This document shows positions 39,720 to 48,041 of a DNA stretch of 53,131 bases, one piece after another (the stretch's first letter is position 1; every line of letters starts with the position of its first letter). The position numbers and the translations under genes were made by a program. The stretch comes from Ruminococcus sp. (GTDB lineage: Bacteria > Bacillota > Clostridia > Oscillospirales > Ruminococcaceae). The notes below the pieces were generated by a model. The model made no database searches. It was not told the origin of the DNA and worked only from the letters and a program-made list of their open reading frames with translations. Location of the stretch: NCBI GenBank assembly GCA_031262835.1, contig JAISGY010000061.1, forward strand, positions 1-53,131, read 5' to 3'.

Positions 39720-40266
39720 CGGAAGCCCCCGAAAAGACGGCAACACTTCGCATATGCTTCGTCATGTACTTGATGTTGTAAGCAAGGCGGGGCATGAAAC
39801 CGAGTTTTATCAGGCGGGCGGGAGAGCAGTAAGAGGCTGTCTGGGGTGCGCGGTGTGTTGGGACAAGCCGGGGAGATGCGTTCAAGACGACTGGATAAAT
39901 GAAATCTACCCGAAGATGAAGGAAGCGGACGCGATTATTATAGGCTCGCCGACCTATTTCGCAGACCTAACCGCCGAAATAAAGGCTCTCATCGACCGCA
40001 CCGGCTATATTGCTTTAGGCGATGGGCGAAGCCTAACGCGCAAAATCGGCGCGGGGGTCACGGCGGTAAGGCGCGCCGGCGGCGTTCATGTTCTTGATTC
40101 GATTCAACACTTTTTCTTCATTCAAGGAATGATCCTCCCCGGGAGCACGTACTGGAATCTATCAGTCGCCTGCAACCCTTCCGATTTCGAAGCGGACGCC
40201 GAGGGGGTTAGGACTATGGAGAACCTTGGGGAGAATATTTGTTGGCTTTTAGAGAAGCTTAAATAA
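39700..40266 (+). CDS. flavodoxin-type NAD(P)H-dependent oxidoreductase
   Basis: A 188-residue protein of the NADPH-dependent FMN reductase / iron-sulfur flavoprotein group. FMN-binding loop INGSPRKDGNTSHML at residues 6-20, a cysteine cluster RGCLGCAVCWDKPGRC where related proteins bind an iron-sulfur centre or use a redox thiol, and IIGSPTYFADLTAEIKALID. GAGGAG lies ahead of ATG 39700, inside the end of the preceding gene. Last gene of the operon, followed by a terminator. Confidence 0.9.
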   Translation: MKVLAINGSPRKDGNTSHMLRHVLDVVSKAGHETEFYQAGGRAVRGCLGCAVCWDKPGRCVQDDWINEIYPKMKEADAIIIGSPTYFADLTAEIKALIDRTGYIALGDGRSLTRKIGAGVTAVRRAGGVHVLDSIQHFFFIQGMILPGSTYWNLSVACNPSDFEADAEGVRTMENLGENICWLLEKLK

Positions 40267-40298
40267 AAAAAGGGGGGGGCAGCTCCCCTCTTTTTTAT
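40264..40298 (+). terminator. terminator of the flippase operon
   Basis: An A-run, GGGGGGGG, CAGCT, CCCC and a C-TTTTTT tract form a G/C stem with a T-run. It overlaps the 3' end of the convergent hicB gene (stop at 40295). Confidence 0.7.
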
Positions 40299-40687
40299 AT
40301 CAACCCCAAACTCCGCTTAATCCCTTCCTGCAAAACAGACGAAAAATTAAGATGAGCGTCTAAGGCTTTTTCGTTAAGCCAATTCGGAATAGTTAAAGTT
40401 TTCTTGATAATGCGGTTGTCGTTTGCGGCACGATAAGCGTTTGTGTCAACCGATATAAGCGTAACAATATCTTCGGGGTTTTCGCTTTTATAACGGGTGG
40501 AGGGCGTTACCGCCGGCAATCTGTTGTCTTCGCGGTTACAAAGCCATATTGACGCGGCGTCCGCAGACATAATCATACATTCATCAATAGTTTCCCCCTG
40601 TGAAAAGCAGTCCGGGAGGTCGGGGAATTCAATCCAATACCCGCCCTCTTTCGCCGGGTGGAATACTGCCGGATAGGTATATCTCAT
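40295..40687 (-). CDS. orphan HicB family antitoxin-like protein
   Basis: A 130-residue protein. The N-terminal partial RNase H-like HicB fold has YPAVFHPAKEGGYWIEFPDL, then PDCFSQGETIDECM. The C-terminal part (KKTLTIPNWLNEKALDAH) resembles a ribbon-helix-helix DNA-binding motif. HicB normally neutralises the HicA mRNA interferase and represses its own operon. No HicA frame lies on either side. Start: ATG 40687, nine bases after AAGGAG; the ATG at 40723 overlaps the promoter. Two 9-bp direct repeats sit inside its promoter. Confidence 0.8.
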   Translation of the reverse strand: MRYTYPAVFHPAKEGGYWIEFPDLPDCFSQGETIDECMIMSADAASIWLCNREDNRLPAVTPSTRYKSENPEDIVTLISVDTNAYRAANDNRIIKKTLTIPNWLNEKALDAHLNFSSVLQEGIKRSLGLI

Positions 40688-40713
40688 ATATAGGGGCTCC
40701 TTTTCTATAATAC

Positions 40714-40742
40714 ACCATAACACGTATTACACGTATTATCAA
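40714..40742 (-). promoter_or_regulatory. hicB promoter with embedded direct repeats (possible autoregulatory operator)
   Basis: Minus-strand -35 TTGATA (40737-40742), 17-bp spacer, -10 TATGGT (40714-40719). Within it, two adjacent copies of CACGTATTA (plus strand 40721-40729 and 40730-40738) fill the spacer, as expected for a repressor site bound by the RHH domain. Confidence 0.5.
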
Positions 40743-40774
40743 GCGGACTATTGTAAATTTTTTATTAACAGAGT

Positions 40775-40808
40775 AAAAACCCGCAGACAGGGGGGCCTGC
40801 GGGTTTTT
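40775..40808. terminator. strong hairpin, terminator-like
   Basis: AAAAACCCGCAG (40775-40786) pairs with CTGCGGGTTTTT (40797-40808). It is the first of three consecutive hairpins between hicB and tRNA-Ser. Confidence 0.65.
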
Positions 40809-40813
40809 CGGGG

Positions 40814-40848
40814 GAAAGCATGAAGCTTGGGGAAACATTCATGCTTTC
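40814..40848. other. inverted repeat of unknown role
   Basis: GAAAGCATGAA (40814-40824) and TTCATGCTTTC (40838-40848) form a perfect 11-bp stem with a 13-base loop. It is the middle of the three hairpins downstream of tRNA-Ser. Confidence 0.6.
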
Positions 40849-40857
40849 TTTATGGGG

Positions 40858-40885
40858 AAAACGAAAACGGTGGTGTTTTCGTTTT
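40858..40885 (-). terminator. terminator of the tRNA-Ser gene
   Basis: AAAACGAAAAC (40858-40868), loop GGTGGT, GTTTTCGTTTT (40875-40885): a perfect 11-bp stem beginning 10 bases after the tRNA 3' end. Confidence 0.7.
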
Positions 40886-40895
40886 GGGGGCGAAA

Positions 40896-40983
40896 CGGAG
40901 AAGGAGGGATTCGAACCCTCGATACCTTTCGGGTATACACGAGTTCCAGTCGTGCGCCATAAACCGGGCTAGGCGACTTCTCC
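40896..40983 (-). tRNA. tRNA-Ser (anticodon GGA)
   Basis: An 88-base gene reading GGAGAAG at the 5' end and CTTCTCCG at the 3' end, with a 7-bp acceptor stem. The anticodon arm is CACGA, loop CTGGAAC with anticodon GGA, TCGTG. A long variable arm (TATACCCGAAAGGTATC region), as in class II serine tRNAs, and a T-arm GAGGG, TTCGAAT, CCCTC follow. CCA is not encoded. A -10/-35 pair lies upstream. Confidence 0.93.
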
Positions 40984-41007
40984 AGTTGGTATCATCCGCG
41001 CTAATAG

Positions 41008-41036
41008 ATTATACCACAATTTAAGTTGTAATACAA
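41008..41036 (-). promoter_or_regulatory. promoter of tRNA-Ser
   Basis: Minus-strand -10 TATAAT (41008-41013) with a 17-bp spacer to a weak -35 TTGTAT (41031-41036), 25 bases before the tRNA 5' end. Confidence 0.55.
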
Positions 41037-41122
41037 GCGCAAATCCGTTAAATTTACAATTTATTAATATTTTTCACGAAAGTCGGGGTAAAATAAGGTT
41101 AAAACCAACGTCCGAGGGAAGA

Positions 41123-41806
41123 ATGGCTGTAATATTTATCCGCGCCGTAATACTCTACCTGCTCCTTATCTTCGCGGTGAGGCTCATGGGGAAACGCCAG
41201 ATCGGCGAGCTCCAGCCGACCGAGCTTGCGATTACGATACTTATCTCAAATTTGGCGACGCTCCCGATTGAAGACCCGGGCGACCCGCTTCTTGTCGGGA
41301 TAATTCCGATACTTGTCCTTGCCGGGCTTGATGTGCTGATGTCCCAGCTCCAGTTTAAGTCACGTAAAATCCGCAAGCTAATGTGCGGAACGCCGGCAGT
41401 AATAATCCGCGACGGTGTAATTGACCAAGCGAAGATGAAAGACCTTCGCTTCACCATCGACGACCTCACCGAGTCCCTCCGGATACAAGGGATTTTTAAC
41501 ATCGACGAGGTGCAATACGCCGTCGTCGAGACAACAGGCGCAGTCTCCGTCTACCAAAAATACAAGAACCAACCCGCCTCAAACGAGTCTGTCGGAAGCA
41601 CGGGGCAAGACCTTAACCCCCCTTGCAGCGTTATCGACAACGGAAAAATAATAATAGAGGGGCTTGACGAAGCGAAACTCACCCTCTCCGACATGATTAA
41701 AATCCTCCACGCCGAAAAAATCGAGATTGAAAACGTCTTCTTCATGTCCTGCGACAAGGGCGGCGAGTATGTTATAGTCCGTAAAACGGGCGGGGGGAAT
41801 CTATGA
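41123..41806 (+). CDS. DUF421 (YetF family) membrane protein
   Basis: A 227-residue protein. Three N-terminal helices with the conserved VRLMGKRQIGELQPTELAIT segment are followed by a soluble alpha/beta domain (GTPAVIIRDGVIDQAKMKDL, then IQGIFNIDEVQYAVVETTG). This is the YetF/DUF421 layout; spore-germination relatives exist in Bacillus. GAGGGA lies upstream of ATG 41123. Its stop overlaps the next start by ATGA, and the DUF421-DUF4363 pairing is common in Clostridia. Confidence 0.88.
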   Translation: MAVIFIRAVILYLLLIFAVRLMGKRQIGELQPTELAITILISNLATLPIEDPGDPLLVGIIPILVLAGLDVLMSQLQFKSRKIRKLMCGTPAVIIRDGVIDQAKMKDLRFTIDDLTESLRIQGIFNIDEVQYAVVETTGAVSVYQKYKNQPASNESVGSTGQDLNPPCSVIDNGKIIIEGLDEAKLTLSDMIKILHAEKIEIENVFFMSCDKGGEYVIVRKTGGGNL

Positions 41807-42201
41807 AACGTGTAATTTTGTCGACAGTAATAATTGCCGCCGCCGTTATCTACAGCATAGGTTCTGCCGTCTTCGCGGACAAATCCGCTGCCGAAATTAA
41901 AAGCCTTACCGAGCGTATCGAAGCCGCCTATCTGCTTTACGCCGAAACAGACGACAGCACGGCTTACGTTGCGTCAATGGAGCTTTCCGAAAAACTTGAA
42001 CGCGAGGCGGAAAAGTACGAAAACGCAGTCTCAATCTTCGTCCGCGACGAACGCCTCTCGACCCTCGAATACTCCGCCGCAAGGGTCCGACACCTTATCA
42101 AATACGGCTCTGACGAGGTTTCGGCGGAGCTTGAATCGGTGCGCGAACAGGTTGAAACAATCGCCGAGTCAGAAATTCCCTTTTGGTACAACATACTCTA
42201 A
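41803..42201 (+). CDS. DUF4363 family protein
   Basis: A 132-residue protein with one N-terminal helix (VILSTVIIAAAVIYSIGSAV) and a helical extracytoplasmic domain ending in AESEIPFWYNIL. The size and the position after a DUF421 gene fit DUF4363. The start overlaps the DUF421 stop as ATGA. Its own TAA overlaps the TAG of convergent polC by three bases. Function unknown; probably a partner of the YetF protein. Confidence 0.8.
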   Translation: MKRVILSTVIIAAAVIYSIGSAVFADKSAAEIKSLTERIEAAYLLYAETDDSTAYVASMELSEKLEREAEKYENAVSIFVRDERLSTLEYSAARVRHLIKYGSDEVSAELESVREQVETIAESEIPFWYNIL

Positions 42202-45200
42202 AAGAAGGTAATTTGGTTAGTTGCCGGTAAGTTTCCGAACGCGCCGGCATTTGTAAGAGCTTCAATAACGGTCTTGTTCGCACCGGTTCTAAACGCCAAG
42301 TCCTCAACCGACGTCAGCTCATTGTTCTTAACAAATTCTGCAATCTTTCGCCCGGAAACTGACGAAACTCCGGCAACGCTGCTCATCGGCAGGCGGATTT
42401 TGCCGTTGTCGAGGGTGTATTCCTCCGCGTCCGACTTCAAAATGTCGACGGGCGCGAAGCTGAAGCCGCGCTCGAAGAATTCGTTTATTACATAGAGCAT
42501 ATCGAGGGTTTTTATTTCCTTTTGTGAGGGGTCGGTTTTTTCCGTGAGTTCCCTAATACGCGTTTTAACCGCGGTCTTGCCCGCCTGTGCTGATTCCGCA
42601 TCGAAAAACTCCGAGCGCACCGTAAAGGTTGTCGCGTAAAATTCAAGCGGGCGGTTAATCTTATACCAGCCGAGCTTCATTGCCGACATAACATAAGCGG
42701 CGGCGTGCGCCTTCGGGAACATATACGCAATCTTAAGGCAGCTGTCGATATACCACTGCGGAACCCCGTGGGAGAGCATATTGTCCTTAATTTCCGGCGT
42801 GAGGAACTTCTTTGCGTTGCCCTTGCGGGTGAATTCCATAATCTTGAAGGCGAGCTTCGGCTCGACGCCGTGCTGCATTAAATAGGTCATTATCGAGTCG
42901 CGGGTCCCGATTACCTCCGAGATTGTGCAGGTTCCGTTCTGAATCAGGTTTACGGCGTTGTCGAGCCAAACGTCGATCCCGTGGGAAAGCCCCGAAATTT
43001 GTACAAGGTCCGAGAACTTCGTCGGCTTTGCGGTTTCGATAATCTGCCTCGTAAAGGGCGTGCCCATCTCCGGCAGGGCGAGCGTCCCGATTTTGCAGTA
43101 GATGCGCGCCTCGGCGTTCTGTCTGTTAAGCCCGTTCCCCAAAGCGTCCGGTGAAAGGTAGAGGCTCATAACCTCTTCGTCCGCCGAAAAGACGTCCTCA
43201 ATCGGGATGCCCGTTATGCCCTCGATATGCTTATAGAGGGTCGGAACGGCGTGCCCGAGTTCGTCAAGCTTCAAAATTGTATCGTGCATGGAGTTGAAGT
43301 CGAAATGGGTAGTAATAACGCCCTTGCCGTCGTCGTCGGCGGGGTGCATAATCGGGGTGAAGTCGTAGACGTCGAAATCGTCCGAAACGACAACCATTCC
43401 GCCGGAGTGCTGCCCGGTGGTGCGTTTAACCCCCGTACAGCCTGCCGTAAGGCGGTCAACCTCGGCTTTTGTAACCGTTTTGTGTTCCTCGTCAAGGTAA
43501 TGCTTAACATAGCCGAAGGCGGTCTTGTCGGCAACGGTTGCGATTGTCCCCGCTTTAAAAACCTTCCGCACAAGTTTTCCGTCAACCACTTTGTTAAAGA
43601 GGGTTTCGGTGTATTTGTGCATCTCGGGTTGGAAAACGCCGGAGAAGTTAAGGTCGATATCGGGGGACTTGTCCCCGTCGAAGCCCAAAAACGTCTCGAA
43701 GGGAATGTCGTGCCCCTCGCGGGTTAAGGCAGTATTGCAATGGGGGCAATTCTTCGCCGGAAGGTCATACCCCGAGCCGATGTTGTCGCGCTTAATAACA
43801 TCTTCGGCGATGAATTCCGTATAGAAGCAGTTTTTACAAACGTAGTGCGGCGGGAGGGGGTTAACCTCCGAAATTCCGGCGAGGAACGCGACAAAGGACG
43901 ACCCTACCGAGCCCCTCGAACCGACCTGATAGCCGTTGTCGTTCGAGTATTTTACGAGCTTTTGCGCAATCATATAAAGCACCGAGAATCTGTGCTTTAT
44001 AATTGAGTCAATCTCCCGCTTAAAGCGAGCGGCTATTATTTCGGGCGGATTTTCGCCGTAATTTGCTTTGAGGCAGGCGTTGGTAATTTCAATAAGGCTT
44101 TCGTCCGCGCCCGGAATAGACGGCGCGAAGGTCCCGTGCGGAATCGGGATAACGTCGGGGTTAACCATATCGGCTATGAAATTCGGGTTGTCGATAACAG
44201 CCTTCTCTGCGTAGTCCCCGAGGTACGCGAATTCCTCGAGCATCTCGGTCGTGGTGCGGAAATAAAGCGGGGTATCGGACTGCCCGAACATACCGTAGGT
44301 TAAAATCGTGCGGAAGATTATGTCCTTCTTGTCGAGAATATGTACATCGCAGGTTGCGCAGACGGGGATATTAAGACGCTTTCCGATATCGACAATCCGC
44401 CGGTTGAGTTCTTTCAGGTCCTCTTCGGAATTGATATGAGGGTACTCGCGCTCGCCGTAGTGCATAGACTTCTTGTCGGAAATGACGGAGCTTAACATGA
44501 AGCGGTTGTTGGCGATGGGTTGAATTTCAAGGTAGTCGTAATAGGAAGCAATCTTATCGAGTTCCGGCAGCGGTTTCCCGGCAAGCAGTGCCTGAAACAG
44601 CTCCCCCTGTTCACAGGCGGCACCGATAATAAGCCCGTCCCGCCAGCGGTTTAAGACCGACTTCGGGATACGCGGCTTGCGCCTAAAATATTTTAGATTC
44701 GAGTACGAAACAAGGCGGTAGAGGTTTTTTAAGCCTTGCGCGTTTTTTGCAATTATAATCTGGTGGTAAGAGGTTAACTCGTCAAGATTCGGTTCATCGT
44801 CGTCATTGACAAAATACGCTTCAACCCCATAGAGAATCTTAATATTGCCGCCCTCTTTGCGGATTGCAGCCGCTTCCGAAGCCGCCTCGGGGAACGCCTG
44901 AACGACGCCGTGGTCTGTAATCGCAATCGCCTTGTGCCCCCATTCAAAAGCCCTCCGAACGAGCTTTGAAGCGGGGGTTAGGGCATCGAGCGCGGACATA
45001 TTTGTGTGAAGATGAAGTTCAACGCGCTTTCTATCCGCGTTGTCGGAAACGGTTTCTTTTACAACCGACATGATGTTCGCGGCGGTGAAAACGTAGTCGT
45101 TGTCGAACTTGTCGAGGGAAACCTTCCCCTTTAACAGGAGCGTCATTCCCTCTGTAAAACGGTCGGCGATGGGAGAAGTCCTGTCGTCGAAAAACTTAAC

Positions 45201-46070
45201 GTAAACGCTGCCGGTGTAGTCGGTTACGGCAATCTTGACGAGGGTCGAAGTCTCACCGGTGGTGCGGCTTTTAAGGTCTCGAACGTCAACCGCAAAAACG
45301 TCCCCCCAGATTATAACATTCGCAATCTCGCCGTTAATATCTTTAATCTGATAGAGCTCATTGCCGGTAATCTTCTTCCCCTTGAGGGTCTTCGCGCCGC
45401 TTTGGAGGATAGGGAGAGTTTTAAAATCAATCGTTTCAAGCTCTTCGCGGTCGATTTGCACAGCCGCCTCTTTTAATGCTTCGTATGCCGCCTGACGTTC
45501 TGCCCTCTCCGCGTCCCTTGCAACCCGCGCTGCTTCTTGCGCCGCTTGACTCTCTGCTTCTGCCTTTGCCTCGGCAACGAGTTCCTCCCGCTTTTTCGCC
45601 AAATCCACGGAAGGAACGCCGCCCGTGAGGGTAGTCTTGACTTCAACCCCGAACATAGCGGCAACTATTTTGCTGTAATTTTTACAGAAACTGTTTAGCT
45701 CAAGGAAGGCGGTTGGCTTGTCTATCGTAAAATGCACTTCGCCGTCCGAGAGCGTTACAACGGCGTTCGCAAAATGCCCGTTAACGGCGGGGAGGGAGCG
45801 GCGAAGGTATGCCACCGCGCAGCCTGCCGCCTCTTCCCCCCAAAGCGAGGGGTTAAAGCGCGGGATAACCTCAAAGACAACAAGCCCGAGAGAGGTTCTT
45901 GCGGTTTCTTCAAACTGCCTTTGGAGGGCTTCATCGGTAAGCGTTTTAAAAGCCGCCGTAATTCGCATTTCGCTGTAATTTTTCGTATGCGAAACAGTAA
46001 GAATATCCCCCGCTGCAAATACAGGGGGGATATTTTCGACATAAGGGGATAGGAGCTCGGAAAGGTTCAT
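42198..46070 (-). CDS. polC: DNA polymerase III alpha subunit, PolC type, lacking the exonuclease domain
   Basis: A 1290-residue replicative polymerase. An N-terminal domain and a charged helix (about 155-205) precede an OB fold (TGNELYQIKDINGEIANVII), then the PHP domain (VELHLHTNMSALDAL, ITDHGVVQAFPEA, LYGVEAYFV). PolC normally carries a DEDDh 3'-5' exonuclease of about 170 residues directly after GVEAY-V; here the text runs from GVEAYFVNDDDEPNLDELTS straight into YHQIIIAKNAQGLKNLYRLV, with no DxExTG motif. The zinc knuckle (CKNC, CPHC), the palm motif SPDIDLNFSG and the C-terminal clamp-binding NQITFF are all present. Length fits PolC minus exonuclease. AGGA lies nine bases before ATG 46070. 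The gene follows a chemoreceptor gene by 30 bp. Confidence 0.93.
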   Translation of the reverse strand: MNLSELLSPYVENIPPVFAAGDILTVSHTKNYSEMRITAAFKTLTDEALQRQFEETARTSLGLVVFEVIPRFNPSLWGEEAAGCAVAYLRRSLPAVNGHFANAVVTLSDGEVHFTIDKPTAFLELNSFCKNYSKIVAAMFGVEVKTTLTGGVPSVDLAKKREELVAEAKAEAESQAAQEAARVARDAERAERQAAYEALKEAAVQIDREELETIDFKTLPILQSGAKTLKGKKITGNELYQIKDINGEIANVIIWGDVFAVDVRDLKSRTTGETSTLVKIAVTDYTGSVYVKFFDDRTSPIADRFTEGMTLLLKGKVSLDKFDNDYVFTAANIMSVVKETVSDNADRKRVELHLHTNMSALDALTPASKLVRRAFEWGHKAIAITDHGVVQAFPEAASEAAAIRKEGGNIKILYGVEAYFVNDDDEPNLDELTSYHQIIIAKNAQGLKNLYRLVSYSNLKYFRRKPRIPKSVLNRWRDGLIIGAACEQGELFQALLAGKPLPELDKIASYYDYLEIQPIANNRFMLSSVISDKKSMHYGEREYPHINSEEDLKELNRRIVDIGKRLNIPVCATCDVHILDKKDIIFRTILTYGMFGQSDTPLYFRTTTEMLEEFAYLGDYAEKAVIDNPNFIADMVNPDVIPIPHGTFAPSIPGADESLIEITNACLKANYGENPPEIIAARFKREIDSIIKHRFSVLYMIAQKLVKYSNDNGYQVGSRGSVGSSFVAFLAGISEVNPLPPHYVCKNCFYTEFIAEDVIKRDNIGSGYDLPAKNCPHCNTALTREGHDIPFETFLGFDGDKSPDIDLNFSGVFQPEMHKYTETLFNKVVDGKLVRKVFKAGTIATVADKTAFGYVKHYLDEEHKTVTKAEVDRLTAGCTGVKRTTGQHSGGMVVVSDDFDVYDFTPIMHPADDDGKGVITTHFDFNSMHDTILKLDELGHAVPTLYKHIEGITGIPIEDVFSADEEVMSLYLSPDALGNGLNRQNAEARIYCKIGTLALPEMGTPFTRQIIETAKPTKFSDLVQISGLSHGIDVWLDNAVNLIQNGTCTISEVIGTRDSIMTYLMQHGVEPKLAFKIMEFTRKGNAKKFLTPEIKDNMLSHGVPQWYIDSCLKIAYMFPKAHAAAYVMSAMKLGWYKINRPLEFYATTFTVRSEFFDAESAQAGKTAVKTRIRELTEKTDPSQKEIKTLDMLYVINEFFERGFSFAPVDILKSDAEEYTLDNGKIRLPMSSVAGVSSVSGRKIAEFVKNNELTSVEDLAFRTGANKTVIEALTNAGAFGNLPATNQITFF

Positions 46071-46100
46071 GGTTTTTCGTCCTGTTTTTTGTATATTTGT

Positions 46101-47822
46101 TTAAAGCCTAAACTTAACAACCTCACCATTAAGCGCGGCAGCCTGACCTTCGAGTTCTTCGGCGGCGGCGGAGGTTTCCTCGGCTGTTGCGGCGTTGTTT
46201 TGTACTACGGAGGAGATTGAGTTAACGACGTCGGAGATGGTATCGAGTTCTTTTTCTTGGATGGCGGTTGCGTCGCTTATCATTTCGACGAGGGTTTGAG
46301 TGTCCTTGGACTTTTCTGAAACACGCCTCAGCGCGTCGGCGGTCTTGTCGGCTATCTTGCGCCCTTTTTCGACTGCGTCAACCGAGCGTTCGATAAGGGT
46401 TGTAGTTTCTTTCGCTGCCTCGGCTGATTTCCCGGCAAGGTTTCTAACCTCGTCGGCGACAACCGAGAAGCCTTTCCCTGCCTCGCCCGCACGTGCCGCT
46501 TCGACACTCGCGTTTAAGGCTAAGATGTTGGTCTGGAAGGCGATGTTGTCGATAACCGTAATAATCTTCCCGATCTCTTCGGAAGCGGCGGTAATCTCAG
46601 CCATTGCGGAGAGCATTGCGTCCATGTCTTTGTTTCCGCGTTCGAGGAGAGCTTCGGATTCGGTCGTTTGTTCCTTAGCCTTGGCGGCATTTTCGGAGTT
46701 CTCGGCGGAGTGCGAAGCAACCTTTTCGACGGTGCTTGAAAGCTGTTCGATAGACTGGGTTTGTTCGGACGCACCGGACGCAAGGGTAGCTGCCGCGCTT
46801 GCGACCTGCTCTGCGGCGGAGTTAACCTGCTCTGCAGAAGCCTTCATCATCGACATCGTCTCGCGAAGTGACATAACTGTCCCCTCAACGCCCGTCTGGA
46901 TAGGCTGGAAGTCGCCTTGGTAGTTGTATGTAAGTTTAACGCGAAGGTCCCCGTCGGCAACCTTTGTAAGCGCGTCCGAAAGCTCGCGGGCGTAGTCGGT
47001 GTAATCGGCGAGGCGCGCTTGGATATGGGAAATTGCCTCGCAGAGCTGCCCGGTTTCGTCCTTTGAACAACGCTCCGGCGGAACTTTTACGTGGTAATTC
47101 CCCTCGGCAATTGAAGCGGCGATTTTTGTCGCGAAGCCTATTGCCGATTTAAGGTAAATCATGATAAGGATTGACAGCACTGCTACAGCCGCGGCGATAA
47201 CGAAGACAACAACCATGGTAGCTCTTACCATTTCGCCAAGCTGTTCTTCAACCTCGGCTTCCGCTTCGAGCGCGTGGGCTTCGAGAATTTCGGTAACTAA
47301 GTTTATGTAATCTCTGCAAACGTCGAACTGGGCAATCTGGGCATTATAATCGCCGGTGTTCGCGGTAACATTATAGAGGCTCGTGTACTTGTCCATGTCC
47401 GCCCAAAAAGCCGTCTCATACTGGGCAACCGTCTTGCCGTCGGTCTCGTGTGGGGTGTTGTTATAAAGTTCCGCGTTCGCCTTCATTGTGTCGAAGGCGA
47501 CCTTCATGCGGTCGGTTACCTGCGTTAAATTTGAATTGAAATCGTCTATGTAGCCGAAAATCGTCTCATCGTCGGCGGTTCCATCCTCGCGGGCTTCGTA
47601 TAAAAGCACGGAAGCTTCCTTAGCCTGATAAAAATCGCGATCGGCGTTTATGAGGTTACTTGAGGCAATATAAAGAGTGTCATAGAGGGTAGACTTTATG
47701 TCGTGTTCAGCGCGTTCTACCGAGCTTTGGAGTATAAATGCAGTGACGAAAAGTGTAATGATTGCCGGTAACGTCATTAAGAGCATCTTTACGACAAGCG
47801 GGATATTCTTGAAGAATTTCAT
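46101..47822 (-). CDS. methyl-accepting chemotaxis protein
   Basis: A 573-residue chemoreceptor. TM1 at about 12-33 ([19 protein letters not shown]), a helical extracytoplasmic sensor of about 165 residues (four-helix-bundle type), TM2 at about 200-222, then HAMP ([15 protein letters not shown]) and the signalling domain with the conserved tip [20 protein letters not shown] and [16 protein letters not shown]. It ends without a CheR-tether pentapeptide. AAGAGGTTA lies ahead of ATG 47822, the same ribosome-binding context as the divergent receptor at 48042. Promoter at 47856-47884. It may be cotranscribed with polC. Confidence 0.93.
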   Translation of the reverse strand: MKFFKNIPLVVKMLLMTLPAIITLFVTAFILQSSVERAEHDIKSTLYDTLYIASSNLINADRDFYQAKEASVLLYEAREDGTADDETIFGYIDDFNSNLTQVTDRMKVAFDTMKANAELYNNTPHETDGKTVAQYETAFWADMDKYTSLYNVTANTGDYNAQIAQFDVCRDYINLVTEILEAHALEAEAEVEEQLGEMVRATMVVVFVIAAAVAVLSILIMIYLKSAIGFATKIAASIAEGNYHVKVPPERCSKDETGQLCEAISHIQARLADYTDYARELSDALTKVADGDLRVKLTYNYQGDFQPIQTGVEGTVMSLRETMSMMKASAEQVNSAAEQVASAAATLASGASEQTQSIEQLSSTVEKVASHSAENSENAAKAKEQTTESEALLERGNKDMDAMLSAMAEITAASEEIGKIITVIDNIAFQTNILALNASVEAARAGEAGKGFSVVADEVRNLAGKSAEAAKETTTLIERSVDAVEKGRKIADKTADALRRVSEKSKDTQTLVEMISDATAIQEKELDTISDVVNSISSVVQNNAATAEETSAAAEELEGQAAALNGEVVKFRL

Positions 47823-47855
47823 AAACTAACCTCTTTGTTATACCTATTTATAATG

Positions 47856-47884
47856 ATTATACCACAGTGTTTCCTATTTGTCAA
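47856..47884 (-). promoter_or_regulatory. sigma-A type promoter of the minus-strand chemoreceptor
   Basis: Minus-strand -35 TTGACA (47879-47884), 17-bp spacer, -10 TATAAT (47856-47861). Full consensus, unlike the sigma-D promoters often used for chemotaxis genes. Confidence 0.78.
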
Positions 47885-47978
47885 GCGAAACTTACGAAAT
47901 CGTTAGTTAATTTTTTGTGAAATCATACAAAATATTTAGATAATTTTTAGAAAATTCGTATAATTTTTTAACAGACAC

Positions 47979-48007
47979 TTGACAAAATTGTTTTTCTGTA
48001 TTATTAT
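47979..48007 (+). promoter_or_regulatory. sigma-A type promoter of the plus-strand chemoreceptor
   Basis: -35 TTGACA (47979-47984), 17-bp spacer, -10 TATTAT (48002-48007), 35 bases before the ATG at 48042. Confidence 0.75.
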
Positions 48008-48041
48008 TGTATTTGTGAAAAACTATTTTTAAGAGGTTACT

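Noticed and set aside
40827-41024. 65-residue plus-strand frame
   Set aside because: It runs through the terminator and the tRNA-Ser gene and is not protein-coding.
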